Assembly (NCBI GenBank): GCA_026745465.1
Contig: JACYXH010000772.1
Coordinates: forward strand, 4,981,385-5,045,384
Origin: Lota lota
Lineage: Eukaryota; Chordata; Actinopteri; Gadiformes; Lotidae
Length of the DNA stretch: 64,000 nt
Direction of reading: 5' to 3'
The position numbers were made by a program, and so were the translations under genes. Shown piece by piece: positions 46,679 to 61,129 of this stretch (the first letter of the stretch is position 1; the number at the start of each line of letters is the position of its first letter). The notes beneath the pieces were generated by a model. It ran no database searches and was not told where the DNA came from. It worked only from the letters and a program-made list of their open reading frames with translations.

Positions 46679-46714
46679 AGGATCGGTGTGTGTCTGTTGG
46701 TCGCCTGCTGAATG
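46679..46714 (+). CDS. Candidate 36-nt microexon
   Basis: A good acceptor (gggctctgcag) and a perfect donor (aatg|gtaagt) bracket 36 bases. Read in phase 1 they are open (DRCVSVGRLLN), and the length is a multiple of three. It fits in frame between the candidate exon at 33119-33170 and the septin exon at 56834, adding 12 residues. It could be a chance pair of splice signals. Confidence 0.3.
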
Positions 46715-47058
46715 GTAAGTGTAGCATGCAGCATCAGTCATCTGTTATGACCAGGAGCTATATAATAATATAGGCTGTGTGTAGTGTAGTGTAGTACACA
46801 CGCTCTCCATAGACCAATAACCTGACTTGACTTGACCGGTGGTGTGTGAAAATGCATGAGGGACGATGATCAGTTTTTATTTTAACATTCACTTCGTTTA
46901 TTATTGTGTCTGCTTGACAGCCATATGCTCCATGATATATTCCTTAGGTGTTTATTTAGGGTTACCATCTGCTCGGACCCTACTCGGAATATTAAAGTTT
47001 TGAGAATGAGCCCTCATAGATCATGTCAGCACTGTCGCTAACATCCAAATCACTAGTT

Positions 47059-47059
<1 letters not shown>

Positions 47060-47096
<37 letters not shown>
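47060..47096. repeat. (GT)n microsatellite
   Basis: About 37 bases of GT followed by a (GTTT)n stretch. Confidence 0.93.
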
Positions 47097-47099
<3 letters not shown>

Positions 47100-49819
47100 T
47101 TTGTTTGTTTGTGTGTGTGCGTGGTTTCCCCTTCCAGCTGGTAAGAATGTGGTTGTGAACTGTGAAATATTGAGCAGCTATTGCATGGTGTATGGCGTTG
47201 TATTCACCCCCACGAGGCTGCTGATAACCTATACAGGAGGCCTAGCTGCCTTGCATGTGTGGGGTCTGGTGGTGGTTCTATCAGAAATAAGCCGCTTGGC
47301 AAGGCATCCCAGCGCCACCCTGCTGTATGTGTACTTGTGGGGTTAAATGTGCACGTGTTTTGTGGTTTCCTGGCTTTTTTTGTTGTTGCATTTTTATGTG
47401 GCTTTTCGGTGGCTGCGAGATTAGAGAAGTGGGCTGCGTCTGTAAAGGGAATGGGCATGAAAGATTAGTGGGGAAGAGGACAATTAAGCTAGAGTTTGTT
47501 GAACCCCAGGCCAGAGGAACCCCACCCCAGGCTAGACTCCACTTGTACACCATGGCTGAGGCTATGACTCAATGACAAGCAGAATTGTAGGTGAATGAGC
47601 TGCGAGTTCAAGACTTAGGTCTCATTGGGAAGTTTAGATAACAAGTCATATGCCAAGGAACCGTATGCTCATTATCAGTCAATTTCAAGTACGTCGGCCA
47701 CCTCCAGACTGAAAACACCCAGTTGAACAGTGGGACGCATGGCCCTGTTTAGGGAACATCTTGTGTTTTTAGAGAGTTGAGGTTGCATTGTAAAATAAAT
47801 TGATACATGCTTTTAGTTGCACTTGTGATGGTTTTGAGTTTTGCTATTCAGCTTATGACAACAGTGATCTGGGATAGTCAAGCTAGATAGTTGCTGGAGA
47901 GGACAAAATAACATTAAAATGTCCTGTTGCAGAAAGTAAGAAGGATCCAGTCATTTGAAGTTGAGCTTGGTTCTAAAGCTAGACTCCATCAGCCACAAAG
48001 GATAACATGTCCAGACGCTGACGTCACTCATCCTGTTTGATCTGTTTATCACACAAACACTGTTCCACAGAGCTTCCGTTTCACTAGGATCTTCAACATT
48101 TTGATAAGGCCCTGCTAGCAGCAGAAGGTATCGCACAAGGTACGTTGGCGTTGCTGTAGGCCGACGTGGGAGGCAGACAGGTAGGTGTGGAATGCAATGA
48201 AAGAGAAGCAAGGTCCCACAGCCTTCCCTTGACTTCCACTTTCACCGGCCATCCAGAGTTCAACAGCGAACAGATGTTTTGTCTGTTTCAGCTTTTCTGC
48301 CTTGTAGGTGTCGGTTTCCCCTAACTGGGTTTGGGTTTTGCCACTTAAAATAAACAGGAAAATCACCTTCATACCAGATCAAAAAAAGGCAAATTGTTCT
48401 ATGGTGGGAAATGTGCTACGCAGCGCTGCAGTTGAAACAGCAGTGTAGCATTGAACAGCAATAGACATAATAATCTCAGAAAAGGTTGTATAATAGCTAA
48501 ATATAAACAGTAATAGTTTAACATCTTTCTTTCTCTGCCAAATGTAGAAGGTAAATAAGAATTTGCATCGCTAACTACATACCCTCTTGTGGCTTTGAAA
48601 ATGTACATTATAGCTTATATTTGTGTGTGTGTGTGTCCGCGGAGCATTAGCGTGTAGCATGAACTTCCCAACTGAAACGGCACACCTGATTGAAGTTTTC
48701 CAGCTGTTTTAAGTAATAAACGTGTTACGAATTCAGCAGGTCACACCGTATACCATGCAGTCCTGTCATCCATGCTGATCAGACCGCTTTCCTGGTATTA
48801 AGCACCAAGTGGTTAAGAGCATAACACTTATCATTAATGCTTTCCATATGGCTAACTATGTTTTGTTTTTCATGTGAATCACTATAGACGATATGTTATT
48901 AGAGTGTCAGCTGAATACAAATGTGGCTCAAATAAGCCCTCTCAACAGCCTTTAGCCTTGCTGGAGACCCAGCTCTAGCCTGTGGTGGTGTAGCGTTGGC
49001 TTTCTGCCTGCACTCTGTTCACAGTGAGGTGGATTAGAGTCGGTTCTGTTACAACAGGGCAAGGAATCGCTAGTAAATGCAGATATAAGCTGACGCTGAC
49101 ATTCTGTTGAATGCCAAAAGTCCACAAATGCATTGAGGTCCAGTAAAAATGTTTAACCTATTGACAAATGAACATGACCTTGAATTAATTATTCTGATGA
49201 ATTATTCTGATAGTGTGATTAATCTAGGAAAGAAGAGAGAGACTCCTCTCTTTTTTTCTTATAGACATTGAGTTGCATAGAGGGAGTTAATTTCTGGTCT
49301 TCTCCAAAGAGACCCTTATGATATGGGTAGGAAGGTAGACCGCCATGGAGGTACTGCTGCTGGGGGAAGGTGGAAAATAAGCTTTATATTTTAAACATGG
49401 TGTGGAAGTAGCTAGCCTAACACTAACACCACTACTGCTAGAGGCAGACTTTCACAACTTTAGGCTTTAATCTTATTTTTGATGGCTCCATCGGTTTTAA
49501 CTTCCTCTTTGATGTGGTTGTGAGTTTAGTAACATCTTTAAGGCATCTTGGAACTTTTTCAGAGATTATTATCTACGTTGGAGGCCCAGTTTTCAAGCTA
49601 ATTGAATAAGTAGTGAACAAGATTGATGGATGGATGGGTGCTTGTTACAGTAGAATGACTTTAAGAAATGGTGAACTAAAGCCTTTTAATTTCCCTCAAA
49701 CTGATGAAAAGCGAATGTTTTCATTTCTCAATGGAATTCTCTCGGCTTGATGAAAAATGCCTTTGAACAATGGAGCGCCTAATTCTTCTTTACCCAATGG
49801 GATTTCTGCCCCAGTCGTG

Positions 49820-49924
49820 CCCCCCCCCCCCCCCCCCCCCAATGGAAGTACAGCGTTCACCGCAACCTCCTGTCCCATTGTTGCACTCTGAGAGCGGGGG
49901 GGGGGGGGGGGGTGGGGGGGGGGG
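49820..49924. repeat. C-run and G-run pair
   Basis: C21 at 49820-49840 and an almost pure G run at 49896-49924 (one T) on the same strand, separated by 55 bases. They are complementary and could form a hairpin; the G run could also form a quadruplex. Confidence 0.9.
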
Positions 49925-51246
49925 AGACGACTAAATAAGAGGGGTGGGGGGGGAGGTTTAGTTCCTTCATAGCACTGCATTTTTTTCTCCGTCCGATAAA
50001 GCAGGCCTAATTGAATGGAGGAGGAAGTGGAGGAAGTGGAGGTTCAGCAGATCTAGAGTCTACTGGTGGAACAATATTTATGTTCCTGCGCAATGGATGG
50101 ATTCCTTGGTTGGAGTCAGTGGGAGTGAGTTTCTATTACACAAACCTGTTCCTTTTTACATTTTCTACACTCAATTTATGGGACCTTTTCCGTCACTGAG
50201 CTGTATGATCGCACAATATAGATTGTGTGAAGTTTGTTCATAAAACCACAGCAGTTTGTCAATCATAATGTACAATTAGAAAATTATATAGATACATTGT
50301 TTACAGTATCAACCAAAGAAATAGGTGGCATACTCCCTTACCATTGCCTTCTTCCATCCAGTCACTCAATTAGCAAACAGAGGATGGAAGCGAGTATGTT
50401 GTTGATGCACACATTTCTATATATATTAATTGTAAATGGAAAATCCATATAGATCCGTAAACAATGGCACAATGCAGACTATGGATCACCGTTGTGTTAA
50501 TGCAAGCAATACTATTTGGATATTGCTACCAGACTGCAGTAGCTGTTTGTTCATCTGTACTTTGGTATGCAGTGTTTTCCGTGGCCGCTCTATCAGTGTC
50601 GTGGATTTGATCAAGGAAGTCCTCCCCAGGCCCCGCCCCGTGGCCCTCTGCCGGATGATTTAGGATATGATCCACAGGGGCCCCGAAGACAACACTCAAA
50701 GGTCCTCTATTGTCTGTGCAGGGATCTGTGTGTGTGCTTGTGTGTCTGCTAATCTGCTCAAATGTATGTAGCATGCGTGGGGCTGTATAAAGCTGTCCTC
50801 CGAGATCAGTAGGCCATTAAAGAGGATCCATGATAACCATCCCCAAGATGAGGGTCAAGCAGGAGGATTAAATCTCCAGCAGTTGGCTTCCCCAGATGCT
50901 GTCTGTCCTGTTTCCTGACAGGAAGATGTGGAAACAACATCCTTTCTAGGATTTTCCATTAAAATCTATACATTTCGGTAATTATGACCTTTCATTGTTG
51001 TTATTTTGTTTGATGTGAGACGGTTGGTCCGACTGGAATCATGTTTATACCTTAGTTTCTTCCTATACACATTTCACCCACAATCTTTAGAAGTGGTTTT
51101 TCTTGAGTCTTATCATTAAGCTTTTCAGCTTTTCTTTACTTTCCTTAAAGCAGACAATTTACACAAGATCCAAAGAAATTCTGTAATTACAAAGCCTCAA
51201 CTCCTTGAGAATGAGTGATTAAAACAAGAGCATAGTAAGCCTAGCA

Positions 51247-51377
<131 letters not shown>

Positions 51378-51779
51378 TTGGTTCAAGGCAACTGTTGTGG
51401 AACCCCCTTGAAGAGCAGCAGCCTCTCTAAAGTCTGAGGATCACATCAGGCTGCAGCAGCCTTGGTCCCTCCCACAACCTGCACGCCAGCCACCCATTGG
51501 CTGAAACAGGAGAAGAAGGGGCAAAGCCATCTGGATATTTCAGACTGACAGTGGTTGAAATGGAGCTCGTAGGAGTGTGTATTCAAAATGTCTTTCCAGA
51601 CTAAATGCAAGTTAGCATAGCTATTGGAGTGAACTTAAAAAGAGGAGGTGTGGTTATGTAATGAGGGGTACCCTCAGGAAAGATGCTGTTTACTTTGGTC
51701 CATCTTGTCTTCTGGCCTTGCTGGTCCCATTAAGAGGATTTATACTGGGAAAAGGATGTATACTGGGAAAAAGATAAAT

Positions 51780-51815
51780 ATGGCAGAGAACTCTGACCCA
51801 AACATTGATTCAGAG
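51780..51815 (+). CDS. Candidate alternative first exon, MAENSDPNIDSE
   Basis: An ATG with A at -3 and G at +4 opens 12 acidic codons ending exactly at a strong donor (gag|gtatgt), phase 0. It could join in frame to the septin exon starting at 56827 (MAECTEAP), to the 27-nt microexon at 57624 or to the exon at 58157. No clear promoter is seen upstream. A 113-base (TG)n tract begins 18 bases past the donor. Confidence 0.3.
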
Positions 51816-51832
51816 GTATGTACCTTCCGATC

Positions 51833-55508
<3,676 letters not shown>

Positions 55509-55539
55509 TATAAAAGGTTTATGAACTCTGTACTTCTTC
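55509..55539 (+). promoter_or_regulatory. TATA-box promoter
   Basis: The sequence gggggTATAAAAGG at 55504-55517 is a near-perfect TATA box with G-rich flank. A start about 30 bases downstream would lead into a short exon ending at a good donor (55620|gtaagg). It lies 1.3 kb ahead of the septin exon that carries an in-frame ATG, so it is a likely promoter for the shorter septin form. Confidence 0.55.
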
Positions 55540-55620
55540 TGGTTTGGGCTCCTGGAGTGTGAATACAGACCACGTTCCACAGAGCTGAGCAGACAAGTTG
55601 TTGTTAACAGAGAGCCGTAG
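55540..55620 (+). other. septin4: Candidate non-coding first exon of septin 4
   Basis: It runs from the predicted start site after the TATA box to the consensus donor ccgtag|gtaagg at 55621. It holds no ATG that stays open to the donor, so it would be 5' UTR. Splicing to ttggag|ATG at 56827 would place the start codon directly at the exon boundary. The start coordinate is estimated from TATA spacing. Confidence 0.45.
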
Positions 55621-56681
55621 GTAAGGTGCTGCAGGACAGGTGAGGTTTTTCATGGGTTGGAGTTTGTAGTCTGTATGTGGTAGTGTGTATTTGGAGAGGG
55701 ACCAAACGTTTGTGTAAGTTAAGGTTAGTTGGCCTGGTTAGGCAACTCACCTTTCATAGAAACGAGAAGGATGTAGGGTCTTAAGCTCCAGGTTTGGTAA
55801 AGTGAATGTACAGTTGTAGTTGGTGCATGTGGGCATTGAAACATTTTTTATGAAACATCTATAAGGCTATGAATGCCTTAGATTGTCTTCCTTTATTAGA
55901 TTCATGCATTGATGCTTTATTTGTTGAAGAAGGGTTCTGATTCAAATTAGCAGCAACTTAGGCAATGAGACATTGTCAAAAGTCTGAATAACTCATTCTG
56001 CTGCTTTCAGGATGTATTGGGATGTGTTGATGGGCTAGTTGGACATTGATCTTTGGGATTCGGATGTGGCCGATGAAAGCAGATCACTAGCCTTCTAAGC
56101 TTTAAGCTTATCAATTTATTCTCTGCCCATAAGCTTTAAAGCCCGGAATGATTGCATCTGCTATCTATGGAAAGATGACATTATAAATCATGTAGGGATA
56201 AACATTTTAACAATGTAAAATTTGTGTAACCGACTTCAAAATAATAAAAATGGGGTAAATTGGTACTTAAATATGTCAGACTATTTCATTAGTGGATGAT
56301 TATGCAAAATATCATTCTGCCTTATTATTACTTATAGGTAGATGAATAGTAAATGGGAACATGTCTTCCTTGCGACACAATTAAATTTGAACGGTGTAGA
56401 AACAACTGTAAGCTAGCTCATATCATCGGGATGATTACTCCTGCAGACGCTTCATTTTTCATAATATTTTTGTCTTCTTATTAATTTATGAACTATCCTT
56501 GATTCTTCAGAACCCAAGCCCTTACCGGTTCGTTCGGGAAGATTCCCATTGCTTTGTTTTTTCATAGTTTTTTGTTCTTTTTCTGTTCCTGTCCTCCTGC
56601 CCTGGTCTGATCCACATGAAATCCATATTATTTTCCTACCACATCATACCTTGAACTCTAAATCATACCTTGACCTCTTGA

Positions 56682-56701
56682 CCCCCCCCCCCCCCCCCCC
56701 C
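56682..56701. repeat. Poly-C run (20)
   Basis: Uninterrupted C run upstream of the septin N-terminal exon; CA repeats at 56793-56812 lie just before its acceptor. Confidence 0.9.
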
Positions 56702-56826
56702 TCCTCCCATGAACTACTCTTACCCATGGTGGTCCGTCATCCTCTTGATCCACTTGTCTCTTGCCATACTGGCCCCTCCATGATTCCACATGCACACACA
56801 CACACACACACATTTCCTGGTTGGAG

Positions 56827-56979
56827 ATGGCAGAGTGCACTGAGGCCCCGGTTGCAATGGAGGAGAGCGACCATGAAGCCAACTCCTCTTCTGATGAGCA
56901 AGACTCTGGCCCTGACTCCCCTCCGCCCCACCACCAACAACAACAACAACAGCACACTGGGAACCATGACTTTGAACAG
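56827..56979 (+). CDS. septin4: septin 4 exon: acidic N-terminus with Gln/His run
   Basis: Fifty-one codons: [36 protein letters not shown], six Gln, then HTGNHDFEQ, ending in phase 0 at gtactg. Two acceptors suit the same frame: ttggag|ATG at 56827 (after a phase 0 or non-coding exon) and ggcag|AG at 56834 (after a phase 1 exon). The (CAN)n run coding for Gln is prone to length change. This exon resembles no known domain; it is placed in septin 4 by phase and adjacency. Confidence 0.7.
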
Positions 56980-58503
56980 GTACTGGGGATGGGAACCATG
57001 AAGTTGAACAGGTAATGGTGATGAGTCTAAGTGACCACCCTAAAACAAAATCCCTTTATGAACCAGCACCACCCACCTCCCTCCCAATCATAGCGGTAAG
57101 TATCATGACTAACGAAGGATTGACCTCTTTTGGTTTACGAGCAAGAACCATGAATGAGGTCACTGCTAGAGGTCGCTAAAACTCAGCCGACTTTTGTCAT
57201 TTTACTTTCACACGGAAATTAATGGCACGCAAATTAAAACGTAATTGGTCCACAACTTGTTTTTCCTGAAGGACTTTTATTCAGTAATGATGGCGTCATC
57301 TCCCTCAGAGTGTCAACAAGTCATTTCATTGTTCTGCGATGTTAGCTTATAATTGTTCTCTCTATAGCAGAGATGGGCATGGCAAAAAGAGCTCAGCATG
57401 TTTATTGTACAAACATGTTTTAAAGTACACCAAAAAAAAAAGAAGAAATGGAATGAGGTTTGAGATGTTTTACACAAAGAGAATAGCTTAGCTAATACCT
57501 TCTTGTCCTACCGGAATGGACGTTTGTCACACACTGTTTAGGAAGTTGTTGAACCATAACATTAAGTAACACAATATGGGCTTAGTAAGTCGATAAAGGC
57601 TTTATTTATATTTTTCCCTTCAGGCAGATGGCAGAGGCGTTTTAGTTAAGGTAATAATCACAGATAAGCATTTTCATGTTTTTCTTTATTTCTTTACGCA
57701 CAACAAGTAATGTTGTTTTGTGCATTTGATCAAACTTGGTGAAAAAGTTGTTCTTGAAAGTCTGGCACTTCCAACGGTTAATGTGCCAGCAGGAAAATAA
57801 TCCTGAGCAAAATTAATACAATTTCGTCAAAGGTACCTGCAGTTACTGCACCAAATACTGACGGTTCACTGTGCGTAATCTTTAAAGAATATATTGCAAG
57901 AATTCAACCTGCATTATATGCTTCAAACAACCTATGAACTCTGGAACCACAACACTGCTGTCCTCATCGTAAACTTAGACGATGTGCATCTCCTTGGTCC
58001 CTCCATACCCTTCCTTCTTACGTGTGGACCTCTACCTCCCCCACCGACCCTGCACCCAAACCTTCCTTCCTCGTATATCTCAACTCGTTCCTTCCGCGAT
58101 GCCTCGCCCGTCCGTCCTCTTTGTCTGGGCCCTCGCAGCCGTCGAGTCCTTCAGAGGACTCTGAGTTGGAGAACATCATGGCGGGCCACCACCTACACCA
58201 CCCCCACCAGGAGGGGCACCGTGACCACGTGGGCCCCCGCCATGGCATCGACCTCTGTGACGCGGACAGGGAATGCGAGGGCTTGGATCGCCCGCACACC
58301 CCGTCTTACCTGCGGCCCCCCGTGGCAGGCAGCTCCCAGTCAGACTCGGGCTCAAGCCCCGGGTTGTCGTACGACGGTGGGGCGGAGTTTGACTTGCCGT
58401 CCCCTAACTGCCCCTCCAGGCCCAAGAGCCCCTGGAACCGATTTGACCCGTATGAGTCTACTGAGGTAACTCCAGAGAGATGGAGGTTGAGACTCAAAAA
58501 CGG

Positions 58504-58551
<48 letters not shown>

Positions 58552-61075
58552 TAGCTGTGGAGACTGGCCTAGTTTGAGAACTTGGGGTTGCTTGCATTCA
58601 CTCAGCTTGAGTGAAATTGGTTGTGATTGGTGGATAACATAGAGGACGCCATGATGGGCTTTTGGATGCCGTTACACATCAACACCGATGTCACACGTGG
58701 CAGGTTGACATTGATTGTTTGAACATAAATATTGTACGATACATCAGATGTCATTGATGTTATTATAGATTATATATTTGTATATGTTATATTATAGAGT
58801 GTTAGATGTTCTCAATGTGTTTTTTCTTTTCAAGGATCAAGACAAAGAATATGTGGGTTTCGCCACTCTGCCAAACCAGGTGCACCGCAAATCCGTCAAG
58901 AAGGGCTTTGACTTCACCCTCATGGTTGCAGGTCAGTAATGGCATATGATCAGGTCTTCTAATGGTATCAAGAGGGACTGAAACAGATCTGTATTGACGT
59001 GTTGTTTCCTCCCCCCTGAAGGAGAGTCAGGCCTGGGTAAGTCAACCCTGGTCAACAGTCTCTTCCTCACAGACCTCTACAAGGACAGGAGGCTGCTGAA
59101 CGCGGAAGGTGAGACAGAGTGATAAGAATGTGTGACAGGCTTTATTCAATTTTCATGTTGATGACAGTGATATTTAATTTGCTGTGTTTCATACCCTTTG
59201 ACTGCTATGAGCAGATTGATCACTTAAACGTAATGTTCACTTTTCTTTGTGCCATGACCAAAGAGCGTATCACACAGACGGTAGAGATAACCAAGCACAC
59301 GGTGGACATAGAAGAGAAAGGAGTCAAGCTGAAGCTCACTATAGTGGACACTCCTGGCTTTGGGGACGCTGTGAACAACACAGAATGGTAACTGTCACGT
59401 ACTACACTTGAACCGATGATCAACACCTACTGAAATATCAATGTAATGTCTGAACAAAGATGATCATTCCTTTAAAGAAATAAAGAAATTGTGTGGTTTT
59501 TTTGTGGTGAGTTGTGGTCTTTGACGGTGGTGTGTCTCTGTTTATTTGTGACTGTTTCAGCTGGAAGCCAGTGGCCGACTACATTGACCAGCAGTTTGAG
59601 CAATACTTCAGGGACGAGAGTGGCCTGAACCGAAAGAACATCCAGGACAACCGGGTGCACTGTTGCCTGTATTTTATCTCACCGTTTGGACACGGGTACG
59701 AGACAGTTCTTCCTTCTTCTTCTCTTTTCCTCTTTTACGTCCTCCTCTTTGCAGGAGGAATGAGTACTTCGACAGAGCATTGCAAATGCTGGATCCCCAT
59801 TAGGGCATAGACATGCAAAGGAAAGGGGTAGTAGCTGCAACATTGTCGACTTGATGATCAAGCCGGAAACTTCTTCTACATCTGAGAGTACATCAAAGAG
59901 TACATTAGAACTATATGAAGACATTCCAAGTGTTTATCCAGCACGGTCATCACAATATTTAATTTTTAATACATCTAATGTATGTGTTGTTGCAGTGTTC
60001 CACAGCAAAGCAACCGGGCACATGAATTGTTAACGCAGCATCTGGCTTTTTACTCTATGTTGACTTGAAGATATTAGCTCCATTTGGGCGAACATATAAT
60101 TTTGAATCTAATGCTGACATGGTATTTTCTGGTGCATTCAGGCGTGTAATTGGTGAATCTGCACTTTGACATTATATGTGGACTAAAGCATGTAACGGTC
60201 ACAATAAAATGGAAGGAGCTCCCTCTATTGACCAGTTTAAGTTACTACCAGTTATAGACAAAAAACAGGTTTTCATTCGCCCAATGTCCCAATGTACTCC
60301 TGTAGCATTAGTAGTCGTCTGGAACCTTAATATTTCTTGCAGGGATATTAATTTGCATTGGGACTCAACCGAAGTATGTGCTGTGTTTCTTTTAGTTTGC
60401 GCCCTCTAGATGTGGAATTCATGAAAGCTCTGCATGAAAAGGTTAACATTGTTCCCGTCTTGGCGAAAGCCGACACACTCACCCCGATGGAAGTCCGAAG
60501 GAAGAAAATCAAGGCAAGGCTTTTTCTCCCTTCTCCAAAAAAAAAAAAGAACACAATAATCTCCATGTATTCACTTCCATAATTCCAACCCTCCATGTCG
60601 TTGCGGGCAGATCCGAGAGGAGATTGAGCAGTACGGAATCAAGATCTACCAGTTCCCCGACTGTGACTCTGATGAGGACGAGGACTTCAAGCAGCAGGAC
60701 CAGGAGTTGAAAGTGAGTGAAGCGGACGGACCAAACGGTGCTGCTGCACCACTACACTTCACGCTGTACCGCGATCGTAATCACACCATAATCATCACAA
60801 GACATGGGGGGCCAGAGGCTAATCACTTGGGTGTTTTGAATGTCAGCAAAAAGATACTGGGTTTGATTCCCTTGTCCGCAGCCTGCCTGTAGGTGCTTTG
60901 GATTAAAGCGTCTGTTAAATATAAGATTCAAGATAATTGATTGTTACATGTCATACAAGTATAAGGGAGTACAATTATTTGGTTCTGGCTCCTCGGCCTA
61001 GCAGCAGCAAAAAAGTTGTAAATATCTTTAAAACACACAATATAATTTAACAATATAAAAAAATTGAATAGCAGC

Positions 61076-61129
<54 letters not shown>

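Noticed and set aside
50571-50699. Exon-like patch with frames reading RGRSISVVDLIKEVLPRP or FDQGSPPQAPPRGPL
   Set aside because: It has a fair acceptor but no good donor before the frame closes in one reading, only a weak one (aaag|gtcctc) in the other, and no homology recognised.
58022-58642. 206-codon frame as a single septin coding exon
   Set aside because: Only 58157-58465 is exon: the start lies in intron upstream of a clear acceptor and the end runs into the (GT)n tract after a clear donor.
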